Shown piece by piece: positions 37,433-45,816 of a stretch of 64,000 nt of DNA (positions within the stretch are counted from its first letter, which is position 1; each line of letters starts with the position of its first letter). A program made the translations under genes and the position numbers. The notes beneath the pieces are model-generated. The model saw only the letters and a list, made by a program, of their open reading frames with translations, was not told the origin of the DNA and did not search any database. Source of the stretch: an uncultured Bacteroidales bacterium (lineage in GTDB: Bacteria; Bacteroidota; Bacteroidia; Bacteroidales; P3); assembly GCA_900316965.1 (NCBI GenBank), contig ONEY01000005.1:43160-107159 (forward strand), written 5' to 3'.

Positions 37433-37633
37433 CTAAAAAATCGTATTTTCGCACAGCGAATATGTAAGATGGCGGTTTATATCTTCCATGCTTGCACAAG
37501 AAGTGTTCTGTTCTTTCAATTCTTCAGATGAAAACTCATCAACATTGCCATCATAGCGATAGCAACGGCATGTCTTATTGCACGATGTGGCAACCAAAAG
37601 CACAAGCACCGCAATCAACAGAAGACGTTTCAT
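37433..37633 (-). CDS. Small cysteine-patterned lipoprotein (third of three)
   Basis: From the ATG at 37633 the product is 66 residues, with an ideal SPase II signal (lipobox VATSC, lipidated Cys18). It has four further Cys: a CRC pair at 22/24, then 46 and 61. An earlier start at 37687 overlaps the previous stop by 4 bp but would place 18 polar residues before the signal, so I prefer 37633. Two other lipoproteins in the same operon share the plan lipid-Cys, CxC, Cys, Cys. The function is unknown. The pattern suggests two disulfides or a metal site in the periplasm. Confidence 0.75.
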   Translation of the reverse strand: MKRLLLIAVLVLLVATSCNKTCRCYRYDGNVDEFSSEELKEQNTSCASMEDINRHLTYSLCENTIF

Positions 37634-37683
37634 AACAAATCTGATACTTATATTGTTAATAGATTTATGTTGTCTCAAAAAAG

Positions 37684-38817
37684 TCAACTACCTCTCAAAA
37701 AATCTTTCAACACCCCCTCATCGATATTGCGATAAGAATATGATTTGGCAATCACGCCATCCTCCATTAGCAAAATCAGAGGAAACGACGCCCGTGTCAC
37801 CTTTATAAAGACATTCTTGTCGATTCTTGATTCACGAAAATGCTGAGATAGAGCCTCCTCGTAAAATTCGGCATATGCTGTTGTATCCTTAACAATAGGG
37901 AACACATAATCAATCAACGATGCATCCAGTCGGTTACGAGCAACTATGGTAGATAGCTTGCCCGCGGCAAGACGACAATAGCCACAACGAGGGCTAAAAA
38001 AGGCTACAACGTGACGGCCCTCTTCCAATCCCAACTGCGACAAAGTACCATAAACCATTGTACTATCCGAGGAAACAGTGTCGCCCACCTCTTGTGGCGC
38101 CATTCTGATCTGACTCATAAACAAATCTTCATCGAAACGCTCCTCCATATCGCCGAAAAGCCAACTATCAGGAGGTGAGATGATGAATGTGGACACAACA
38201 GGAGATAGTATAAGCGAGACTGCGACATACCATTTATTATAAAAACTGAACGAAGCCAGCAATCCCACACACAGCATTACAAACAACAACACATAGGCAT
38301 ATAGGTCGAGAATATGAAGAGCATAATACATGTAAACTGTAATAACTCCAATAACAGCCAAATAGACAGCAATCACAAGAGGCCATCTTGGTGCCCATTC
38401 GCGAGGTGCATATTTGTAAACATAAACAAGTACCATTATGAGTATTGCGTTCTTGAGCAAGGACTGAATAGGCGTCATTGCTGTCATCTCGCCCATACAA
38501 TGGCAGCTATCGCTACGTCCTGAAATATGGGCATAGGACAAAAAAACTACAAATGCCGTAAGGAAAAGCAAAGTCATCAAACAGCTGAAACGATGATGTC
38601 TGTTTGATATCATTGCCGCGCCCAAGATTAGTTCTATGGCTATAACCAACCTAGAAACATACATGCTTAAGCCAAGCTCAAAAAGGCCAAAACTATAGAC
38701 ATACATCTCGAAAATGTCGATAGTGATAAACTTCGACACTGCCGAGATGATGAAGAAAGCCCCAAGAATAATCTTGAGTACAGAAGCAGAAATCTGCAAA
38801 GTTTTCATGCTAAACAA
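37684..38817 (-). CDS. MauE/DoxX-type membrane protein fused to a thioredoxin-like domain
   Basis: The first 200 residues are a membrane region of the MauE/DoxX type: ILGAFFIISAVSKF near 18, several further segments, and a periplasm-facing CHCMG motif at 105-109, the place of CGCFG in this family. From about 255 a soluble thioredoxin-like fold follows, with the active-site pair CGYC at 278-281 (FFSPRCGYC). The likely role is transfer of reducing or oxidising equivalents across the inner membrane to periplasmic cysteines. It is encoded between small Cys-patterned lipoprotein genes, 6 bp after one and overlapping the frame of another, which suggests that they are partners. An inner ATG at 38808 is an alternative start. 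Confidence 0.82.
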   Translation of the reverse strand: MFSMKTLQISASVLKIILGAFFIISAVSKFITIDIFEMYVYSFGLFELGLSMYVSRLVIAIELILGAAMISNRHHRFSCLMTLLFLTAFVVFLSYAHISGRSDSCHCMGEMTAMTPIQSLLKNAILIMVLVYVYKYAPREWAPRWPLVIAVYLAVIGVITVYMYYALHILDLYAYVLLFVMLCVGLLASFSFYNKWYVAVSLILSPVVSTFIISPPDSWLFGDMEERFDEDLFMSQIRMAPQEVGDTVSSDSTMVYGTLSQLGLEEGRHVVAFFSPRCGYCRLAAGKLSTIVARNRLDASLIDYVFPIVKDTTAYAEFYEEALSQHFRESRIDKNVFIKVTRASFPLILLMEDGVIAKSYSYRNIDEGVLKDFLRGS

Positions 38818-38823
38818 TATAGC

Positions 38824-39141
38824 CTAATCATCTACCGGATGTTCGGAAGGAATGGTCGACACTGATTCCACGTCGAGCTCAGCACAATCCACATTGCGAA
38901 CCTGCACAACAGGACCGCCCTCTTGAGGCTTTTCAAAACCCATCTGTTTGATACCATCACATTCCATGCCGCGATCAATATTCACAACAGTTGTATCTGC
39001 GATAGTATGTGTTTCCCCATCGAGTGATACTGTCTGATAACTATCACTAATACAATGACAATAGCGGCTCTTTTTACAGGAACTCATTGCTGCCACCAAA
39101 ACAACTGTGGCGGCGACTAAAAAAGCAATACGTTTAATCAT
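38824..39141 (-). CDS. Small cysteine-patterned lipoprotein (second of three)
   Basis: The 105-residue product has an SPase II signal with the lipobox at MSSC (Cys22). Four more Cys follow at 28 and 30 (YCHC), 61 and 86. The C-terminus is acidic and Pro-rich. It lies 14 bp after the first lipoprotein gene and 6 bp before the MauE-thioredoxin gene. Its Cys plan matches its neighbours although the rest of the sequence differs. The function is unknown. Confidence 0.8.
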   Translation of the reverse strand: MIKRIAFLVAATVVLVAAMSSCKKSRYCHCISDSYQTVSLDGETHTIADTTVVNIDRGMECDGIKQMGFEKPQEGGPVVQVRNVDCAELDVESVSTIPSEHPVDD

Positions 39142-39155
39142 ATTTCACAAGGCAT

Positions 39156-39401
39156 TTAATCATTCATATAAGGCTCAAAATCGAAATCGGTGCACAGTAC
39201 CGAGTCTGTTATGTCGGGATAAAGCACCGGATCCCTGTCGTAGAGCACATATCGCAAATCTTCGCACACGCCTTTGTCTATTTTGATAATGCGTATGGTC
39301 TGGTTACCAAGCACCGTACAACGACATGTGCGCTCCTTTGAACACGATGCTGCGAGAAGGAGCACCGTGACTATTCCTGCCATTAAAAAGATTTTCTTCA
39401 T
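39156..39401 (-). CDS. Small cysteine-patterned lipoprotein (first of three)
   Basis: The 81-residue product has an SPase II signal (LLAASC, lipid Cys20). Four further Cys follow at 26 and 28 (TCRC), 46 and 70. The segment after the CRC pair reads as short beta-strands, and the tail is acidic. It is the first gene of the operon, behind a leader of about 180 nt. The function is unknown; it is a paralogue in pattern of the two other lipoproteins. Confidence 0.8.
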   Translation of the reverse strand: MKKIFLMAGIVTVLLLAASCSKERTCRCTVLGNQTIRIIKIDKGVCEDLRYVLYDRDPVLYPDITDSVLCTDFDFEPYMND

Positions 39402-39586
39402 GAAATGATTGATATAATTTTAATTTTTTTGATTATGGTGTAAAGTGTCAACGTCACGATTTCATAACAGCTCCTCCATCATTCTGCTATCTCATGTGTC
39501 AAAACTAAGGCTACTATGGCTTCATGGACATCGACCTTCCTCCATTTCAATATTTTAGACAACAAATATACTATTATAAGTAAATG

Positions 39587-39594
39587 CAAAAATA
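39587..39594 (-). promoter_or_regulatory. -7 element upstream of the lipoprotein operon
   Basis: TATTTTTG on the minus strand matches TAnnTTTG. The -33 box is weak. It implies an untranslated leader of about 180 nt before 39401. That leader (39402-39580) has no gene and no riboswitch that I recognise. Confidence 0.45.
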
Positions 39595-39622
39595 GTATTT
39601 TTTTCTCATATTTTGAAAAAAA

Positions 39623-40252
39623 TCATAAAACACTACAAATTAAAAGTCCGTCTCGGACATTGAGAATTACATTTTCAACCCTTTTGTCGTCTTTCACTTT
39701 CTCGTTGAATGAGTGTATTTTTGCTGTGTCTCGGTCATGATAACGATCCAGTTCAAGAACTTTGCCGCCCCACAAAACATTGTCGACAACAATAAGGCCT
39801 CCCTTTCGCATTCTAGGCAACAGCATTTCGTAATAATCGTTCGTCGATCGCTTATCGGCATCGATAAATGCCATATCAATATCGCTGCTACTATCAGGGA
39901 ATATCTTCGGCAACAGTTTTTTGGCATCACCAATGTGCAACGTCACATTGTCCGCCACACCGGCAAGATCGAAATGGTTGCGTTCTGCATCCTCCAACTC
40001 ATCGTTGACTTCAAAAGTATGCACCATACCACCACTCGCCAAACCACGTGCCAAACAAATTGTCGAATAGCCAACAAATGTACCTATCTCAACAACTATG
40101 CGTGCTTTCAACGAACGACATAGCATTGTAAGAATGGCTCCCTCATATGGCCCGCATATCATCTGCGGCTGGGCTGTATGTAAATAAGCCCATCGCTCCA
40201 CTTGTTCTAGGACTGAATCGCTTTGCTCGCTATATTGTTCACAATATTCCAA
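39623..40252 (-). CDS. O-methyltransferase (COMT-like, class I SAM)
   Basis: The 209-residue protein has the family pattern MICGPYEGAILTMLCR, VVEIGTFVGYSTICLARGL (SAM motif I), VHTFEVNDE, GDAKKLLPKIF, MAFIDADKRSTNDYYEMLLP (Asp metal ligand) and GLIVVDNVLWGGKV. Members methylate catechol-like hydroxyls with Mg2+. The physiological acceptor in bacteria is usually unknown. The gene lies 18 bp after ftsK and is probably co-transcribed with it. Confidence 0.92.
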   Translation of the reverse strand: MEYCEQYSEQSDSVLEQVERWAYLHTAQPQMICGPYEGAILTMLCRSLKARIVVEIGTFVGYSTICLARGLASGGMVHTFEVNDELEDAERNHFDLAGVADNVTLHIGDAKKLLPKIFPDSSSDIDMAFIDADKRSTNDYYEMLLPRMRKGGLIVVDNVLWGGKVLELDRYHDRDTAKIHSFNEKVKDDKRVENVILNVRDGLLICSVL

Positions 40253-40270
40253 AGCAGTAATAATTATAAG

Positions 40271-43054
40271 CTACAGACTTCTAAGCAATTCTTCGAGGGA
40301 TACTTCATCTTTGATAAGTACATCACGGGCCTTGGATCCATTGTAAGGACCCACAATACCCGCAGCCTCTAGTTGGTCAATTATACGTCCAGCGCGATTG
40401 TATCCAAGTTGTAACTTGCGCTGCAACAAAGATGTGCTACCAAACTGCGACGCCACAACAAGACGAGCCGCATCGTTGAAAAATTCATCCTTGGCTTTGG
40501 CATCAAACTCTTTGTTGGGGGCATCATTTTCATCGAGATATTCTGGCAACACAAAACCCTCCCCCTCAGCATAACCTCGTTGTTCACCAATAAAAGTAAC
40601 TAGTTTTTCTATTTCAGGTGTATCTATAAGGGCGCATTGCAATCGCACCAAATCTTTGCCGGCTAGTGAGATAAGCATATCTCCTCTACCTATAAGCTGC
40701 TGCGCTCCACCTGTGTCGAGAATCGTCTTACTGTCGATACCACTTGTCACACGAAATGCCACTCGCGCAGGGAAGTTGGCTTTTATCGTTCCTGTGATGA
40801 TATTTGTGGTAGGTCGCTGTGTGGCTATTATCAAATGTATGCCCACTGCTCGCGCCAGTTGCGCCAAACGACAGATAGGAAGCTCAACCTCTTTTCCCGC
40901 TGTCATTATCAAGTCGCCAAACTCATCTATGACAACCACAATGTAGGGCAGATAGCGATGGCCATTGTCTGGGTTGAGCATTCGTTTGCAGAACTTCTCA
41001 TTATACTCTGTTATCTTTCTCACCTTTGCTGCCTTCAACAAGTCGTATCGGGTATCCATCTCTATACAGAGAGAGTTAAGTGTACGCACAACCTTCTTAA
41101 CATCGGTAATGACTGGCTCTCGCTTGTCGGGATCCTTGCTCAGCTCGTCGGGCATAACAGCCAAATAATGGCGCTCAATCCTCGAATATAGTGAGAACTC
41201 TACCTTTTTGGGGTCAACAAGAACAAGTTTCAGCTCCGAAGGATGTTTTGTATAGAGCAACGATGCCAAAACAGCATTCAATCCAACCGACTTACCTGTA
41301 CCGGTAGCTCCTGCCATAAGTAAGTGTGGCATTTTTGCCAAGTCGGTCACAAAACATTCGTTGCTGATGGTCTTTCCAAAAGCTATCGGCAGCTCCATCT
41401 GGGCGTTACGAAACTTCTCGCTCTCAAGCATTGTCTTCATGGCGACAATTTGAGGCTTGGCGTTGGGAACCTCAATGCCAATATTGCTCTCACCAGGAAT
41501 AGGTGCTATAATTCTAATGCCCAATGCCGCTAGCGACAAAGCAATGTCATTCTCAAGACTTTGTATCTTGCTGATACGCACTCCTCGTGCTGGCTTTATC
41601 TTGTACAATGTCACCGTCGGACCTGGTTGTGCCGAGATCTCTGTTATCTCAATGCCGTAATCTCGCAATGTCTCAACAATACGGTCTTTGTTTTTAACCA
41701 ACTCCTCGCTGGTGACCTTTACATTCTTCTTCTCCCAATCCTCAAGGATGTCGACATCTGGCATCTTAAACTCCTTAAGGTCCAGTTTGGGATCATACGG
41801 GTCGCCTATGCCATAATGAGCACGATAGTCATCAACATCATCAATACCCTCTATGTCATGCGCACTATCCTGATTGGGCATTTCCTGCACAGTAAAAATG
41901 GGGCCCTCGCTGACACCCGAATTCAAATCTGTTGCCTCTACCTTCTCTCCAGGACGTCCTGCAATGCGATTCACCCTCTCAAACTGATCATCTATTGTAA
42001 ACGTGTCTGTATCATCACCTTCAGGGTTAAGCGTTTCCTCTCCCTCGACTGTGAATTTTGGTTCTACAACATTTTTCTTGTCCATACGTTTTTGGACACG
42101 ATCTATGACTATATTATCAATGTGCGAATCCGACTCAAAATCTGCTCCGTGGTCATCCCCGCCATCTTCATCGCCATCCTCTTCGACAGGATCAGAAGGC
42201 ACTGTTGCAAATGCGGCTTTGAAGAAAGGGTCACTGTTATCGTCATGGAAGATGTCTTGTTGTCCTCCATCGACTGGTACTCTTTTCTTCTTGCCAAATA
42301 TGCGTTGCAAGAAACCGACATTCTCCTCCTCCTCGTCCTCATCTTCATCTTCGTCCTCTTCCGTAGTATCGGCAATATTTGATTTTTGCTTCGGCTCGTC
42401 GTCATGGAAAATATCCTGATTGGCTTTCTTGTCAACAGGGCGTTCTTTCCGTTCTGGTAGTGGTATGCGGACATGGTGCACAAGTACCAGGTAGAGTATG
42501 GCTAAGAATATCTGCAAAATTGGGAATCCAATCTTAAGGGTATTATACAACATTCTTGCCATCTCGGTACCCACAACGCCAGCCATGGCGGAACCAATTG
42601 TGTTCTGGTCTCCCTTTGCGGGATTGGAAAGCATACCTATCGTTGTACACAGCCACATTACCCAAAACAATGACGACCATAGTGTTTTACGCCACAATAG
42701 GTCATCGTGCCACAATGTGCGGCGTGGTGCTCTCTCCGGCTTATTGGAACGATTTTTCGAAAGAAGTCGCAAACCATAAATAAAAAGAAGAAAAGCAAGC
42801 CCCAACGAAGCGACGCCAAAAGAGCCGCTGACCAGTATCTTCCCAAGCCAATTGCCGAATGTGCCAAGCCAATTCGACTCTGGCTCTGTACCATGAGCTA
42901 TAAACATTACCGTATAGCTCATCACGCCGACAGCGGCAAAGAATGATATCAGCAAGTAGCACGACCCTCTCAAAAGAGCGTTTTGGGGTGAGGTCATAAA
43001 ATGGACAAGACCATCCTCTTTTGTTGGTTTAACTTTTTTCTTCTTTTTCGCCAT
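40271..43054 (-). CDS. ftsK: DNA translocase FtsK/SpoIIIE
   Basis: The 927-residue protein has a basic start, about four membrane segments in the first 200 residues and a very acidic linker (residues about 225-300, with an EDEDEDEDEEEE run). The motor follows: an alpha/beta RecA-type domain with Walker A GATGTGKSVGLNAVLASLLY and Walker B YIVVVIDEFGDLIM. The C-terminal gamma winged helix has QLGYNRAGRIIDQLEAAGIVG and reads KOPS-like DNA sequences. It pumps chromosome DNA through the closing septum and activates XerCD. It lies between a DUF4412-like gene and the O-methyltransferase gene. Confidence 0.97.
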   Translation of the reverse strand: MAKKKKKVKPTKEDGLVHFMTSPQNALLRGSCYLLISFFAAVGVMSYTVMFIAHGTEPESNWLGTFGNWLGKILVSGSFGVASLGLAFLLFIYGLRLLSKNRSNKPERAPRRTLWHDDLLWRKTLWSSLFWVMWLCTTIGMLSNPAKGDQNTIGSAMAGVVGTEMARMLYNTLKIGFPILQIFLAILYLVLVHHVRIPLPERKERPVDKKANQDIFHDDEPKQKSNIADTTEEDEDEDEDEEEENVGFLQRIFGKKKRVPVDGGQQDIFHDDNSDPFFKAAFATVPSDPVEEDGDEDGGDDHGADFESDSHIDNIVIDRVQKRMDKKNVVEPKFTVEGEETLNPEGDDTDTFTIDDQFERVNRIAGRPGEKVEATDLNSGVSEGPIFTVQEMPNQDSAHDIEGIDDVDDYRAHYGIGDPYDPKLDLKEFKMPDVDILEDWEKKNVKVTSEELVKNKDRIVETLRDYGIEITEISAQPGPTVTLYKIKPARGVRISKIQSLENDIALSLAALGIRIIAPIPGESNIGIEVPNAKPQIVAMKTMLESEKFRNAQMELPIAFGKTISNECFVTDLAKMPHLLMAGATGTGKSVGLNAVLASLLYTKHPSELKLVLVDPKKVEFSLYSRIERHYLAVMPDELSKDPDKREPVITDVKKVVRTLNSLCIEMDTRYDLLKAAKVRKITEYNEKFCKRMLNPDNGHRYLPYIVVVIDEFGDLIMTAGKEVELPICRLAQLARAVGIHLIIATQRPTTNIITGTIKANFPARVAFRVTSGIDSKTILDTGGAQQLIGRGDMLISLAGKDLVRLQCALIDTPEIEKLVTFIGEQRGYAEGEGFVLPEYLDENDAPNKEFDAKAKDEFFNDAARLVVASQFGSTSLLQRKLQLGYNRAGRIIDQLEAAGIVGPYNGSKARDVLIKDEVSLEELLRSL

Positions 43055-43126
43055 TAAAAAACTATAATGGGGTTTTGATACAACAAATAAGTATTCAATT
43101 TCCTACCTTATTCAAGAGGAATATTA

Positions 43127-43879
43127 TCACTCATCCTGAAGATACTTAAGCTCTTCCTGTATCTGCTCGAAAAGGCTGGTGAAGTCTTTTTCACTTATTG
43201 TTTCATTTCCGCTGGGAAGTAGCATATCTACCTCTTTCACCTTACCACTCTTTATCTCCGAAGCTGAAAGTGTAAGTTGGCGTCCTTCTCCAAGGTTCAT
43301 CGAATATTCAAGGGCCACTCCTTTAACTCCATTGAAAATCAAATTGACTTCAGGACCAATTTCATCGGTATACCATACGGTTGTTGCATTGTCATCACCA
43401 TTCTCATCAAAAGCATGTAACACGGCTTTCTTTGCTGTCTTTCCGGCAATAGTTTTTGTTTCTCCTGACACATATTCAACATAATAGCCCTCTGTTACAG
43501 GAATAGTAAGACTGTCTATCTCATCTTTTGTGAGCTTATGCGACACAAGAATCTTGCTGGATCCAGTGTAGTCAAGTTCGATGTCTTTCTGCGAGAAAAA
43601 CATCATCAACTGACTGAGATCCATACATGTAAATTGTTCGTTACCATCAACAAGAACACTGATTGTAAACGGATTGCCTCCGAAAAAGAGTGGACTTGAT
43701 GTAAGCACTTTTGAGTCGTATACCTTTATCTCGGCTTTGGATATTTGGTCGGGGACCTGGAACGAAGTCTCTCCCGTCGAAGTGGCGGTATAGACAATAG
43801 TTCCTCTGAAATTGTTCTGAGCAAAAATTGAACCTATAGAAAGGCACGCAAAAGCTGCTAAAAAAATTATTTTTTTCAT
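43127..43879 (-). CDS. Secreted DUF4412-like protein
   Basis: The 250-residue protein has a signal peptide (SIGSIFAQN, cut near residue 21) and then NFRGTIVYTATSTG, the opening strand typical of DUF4412/GLPGLI-like periplasmic proteins. The rest is predicted beta-rich with paired motifs such as VDGNEQFTCMDLSQ, GKTAKKAVLHAFD and TTVWYTDEIGPE. In Bacteroidetes a LolA-like or related beta-cup protein often neighbours ftsK, and this one stands directly upstream. The function is unknown. The DUF4412 call is moderate. Confidence 0.65.
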   Translation of the reverse strand: MKKIIFLAAFACLSIGSIFAQNNFRGTIVYTATSTGETSFQVPDQISKAEIKVYDSKVLTSSPLFFGGNPFTISVLVDGNEQFTCMDLSQLMMFFSQKDIELDYTGSSKILVSHKLTKDEIDSLTIPVTEGYYVEYVSGETKTIAGKTAKKAVLHAFDENGDDNATTVWYTDEIGPEVNLIFNGVKGVALEYSMNLGEGRQLTLSASEIKSGKVKEVDMLLPSGNETISEKDFTSLFEQIQEELKYLQDE

Positions 43880-44031
43880 CGTTTCAAATAGTTAATATGG
43901 TTTATTGTTTTTTTTGAATTAACAAATGGAGTGTAATCCTTTTCTTGGTTTTTAACCCAGATATAACACTTCAAAAATATCTATATTTAACGTTTTTCAC
44001 ATGATATTATTGTATTATCTTTAAAAAAAAG

Positions 44032-45450
44032 CTACAATACCTCTTCCAGCCGCCATAGTTTATTGGAGTTGGAACCTTTTACCAGAATTGTGGCTCCTTC
44101 TATAGGCGGTGTCATCTGATTAAGATGTTCCAATAGCTCATCACTGTTCTCAAACCACATGACTCCATTTTGACCTGCGGCAAATTTGAATTCTGGCCCA
44201 ACAAGTATCGTCTTTTCAAAACCACCTTCTCTCACTCGATCGAGCAATGCATGGTGCTCCGCGACCGAGTCAGAGCCTAATTCTCGCATGGCACCCAAAA
44301 TAACCATCTTGTGATCCGCATTCATCGCCGAAAAATTTTCGACAGCGACCTTCATACTCGACGGATTTGCATTATAACAATCCAAGACTAGCGTGTTGCG
44401 TAATGTCTTTTTATATTGTGAGCGGTTGTTGGCAGGCTGATATTCCTCTATGGCCGTTTTTATGTCATACAATTCAACATTGAAATACTCACCCACACAT
44501 ACCGCTGCCATTGCATTGTCAAAATTATATCCGCCAATGAGTCGTGTGTTGACTGTGTACACATTGTCTCCGCTTTCAAAATAGAACTTCAAATATGGGT
44601 CAGACGACACATATGAGCCTTTTACCTCGGCGCCTTCACTACTGCCGTATGTGACAAGCGAAGCCATAGGCATATTCACTCCTCGAGGAATAAAATCAGC
44701 AGTATAGTCTCCTGGGGTAACTCCCACAAACGAGGGCACAAAACCAGGCAAAACAGATGGATTGGAGGCCAGCTGCGACATCTTCTCCGCCTTTTCCATC
44801 AGAATCTGATTGTCGGCATTGACAAAAATGACTCCCGCCATAGCAGCTAGATGCTTGTACAACTCTGTTTTGGTGCGCACCACACCCTTGAATGTGCCAA
44901 AACCTTCCAAGTGTGCCTTGCCGACATTGGTTATAAGTCCAAAATCTGGATTTGCTATATTGCAAAGAAAATCTATCTCGCCTGGATGATTGGCGCCCAT
45001 CTCTACTATAAGGATCTCTGTGTCGGCAGGCATCGAAAGTATGGTCAACGGTACCCCTATATGGTTGTTAAAGTTGCCCTTTGTCGCCCAAGTGCGGTAA
45101 CGTTTCGAAAGTACCGCATTAACAAGCTCCTTGGTAGTGGTTTTGCCATTGGTTCCCGTTATTCCTATCACAGGTATGTTTAGCGTCGAACGGTGTCGGC
45201 TAGCCAGCTGCTGAAGTGCTTTCAACGAATCGTCTACAAGCATGCAACGTTCGCCCACACAATACTGTGGGTCGTCACCTACACACAAAGACGCGCCCTC
45301 TTCCAAGGCTTGGGATATGAATTGGTTGCCATTGAAGGTCTCTCCACGAAGGGCAAAGAATATGCAGCCCTTATGTATCTGACGCGAATCGGTGGTTATG
45401 TCGCGACAATCCTTATAGGCGGAATATAGTTTCTCGATGTCTATTGGCAT
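44032..45450 (-). CDS. murF: UDP-N-acetylmuramoyl-tripeptide-D-alanyl-D-alanine ligase MurF
   Basis: The 472-residue protein has the MurF N-domain (TTDSRQIHKGCIFFALRGETFNG, about 19-41), the ATP loop GTNGKTT at 99-105, EMGANHPGEIDFLC and the C-domain with LDCYNANPSSMK and GAMRELG. It adds D-Ala-D-Ala to the UDP-MurNAc tripeptide, the last cytoplasmic step of precursor assembly. It lies downstream of tRNA-Pro and its terminator, so it has its own start of transcription. Confidence 0.97.
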   Translation of the reverse strand: MPIDIEKLYSAYKDCRDITTDSRQIHKGCIFFALRGETFNGNQFISQALEEGASLCVGDDPQYCVGERCMLVDDSLKALQQLASRHRSTLNIPVIGITGTNGKTTTKELVNAVLSKRYRTWATKGNFNNHIGVPLTILSMPADTEILIVEMGANHPGEIDFLCNIANPDFGLITNVGKAHLEGFGTFKGVVRTKTELYKHLAAMAGVIFVNADNQILMEKAEKMSQLASNPSVLPGFVPSFVGVTPGDYTADFIPRGVNMPMASLVTYGSSEGAEVKGSYVSSDPYLKFYFESGDNVYTVNTRLIGGYNFDNAMAAVCVGEYFNVELYDIKTAIEEYQPANNRSQYKKTLRNTLVLDCYNANPSSMKVAVENFSAMNADHKMVILGAMRELGSDSVAEHHALLDRVREGGFEKTILVGPEFKFAAGQNGVMWFENSDELLEHLNQMTPPIEGATILVKGSNSNKLWRLEEVL

Positions 45451-45565
45451 ATTATTCTTTATTTTGTGATGATTTAAAGCGATACTGTCAAATGGCCTTG
45501 CTTTTCCTTAACTTATCTACCTCGACTATCATATTTTTTTTACGTTTACAAAGCATTATATACAA

Positions 45566-45595
45566 CAAAAGGTTCTTCAGCTGAAGAACCTTTCA
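45566..45595 (-). terminator. Terminator of tRNA-Pro (GGG)
   Basis: AAAGGTTCTTC and GAAGAACCTTT pair perfectly around loop AGCT. On the minus strand the stem runs into TTTTG, just 6 bp past the tRNA 3' end. Confidence 0.75.
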
Positions 45596-45600
45596 TTCTG

Positions 45601-45674
45601 TCGGGGCGAGAAGACTCGAACTTCCGACCCCTTGCACCCCATGCAAGTGCGCTAGCCAACTGCGCCACGCCCCG
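45601..45674 (-). tRNA. tRNA-Pro (GGG)
   Basis: The acceptor stem CGGGGCG/CGCCCCG closes a standard cloverleaf. The anticodon stem CTTGC/GCAAG holds loop ATGGGGT, anticodon GGG. CCA is not encoded. It is a second proline isoacceptor besides the CGG tRNA in the cluster at 3.9 kb. Confidence 0.95.
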
Positions 45675-45739
45675 AACTTTGCTTTTATTGAGGTTTCAGC
45701 AATGCTTTTTCTACTGTTTTCATCCCTCAAAAGCGAGTG

Positions 45740-45771
45740 CAAAAGTACTACATTTTCTGCAACCCACCAAA
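45740..45771 (-). promoter_or_regulatory. Promoter of tRNA-Pro (GGG)
   Basis: The -33 TTTG (45768-45771), a 20-nt spacer and the -7 TACTTTTG (45740-45747) on the minus strand match the Bacteroidetes consensus. The spacing is like that of the tRNA-cluster promoter. Confidence 0.8.
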
Positions 45772-45816
45772 TTTTTTTTCTGTTTTTTTCTTCAAAAAGT
45801 AGAACAACATCCTCAA

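Noticed and set aside
42003..42419. A Ser/Pro-rich plus-strand frame of 138 codons
   Set aside because: It is the antisense of the acidic linker of ftsK.
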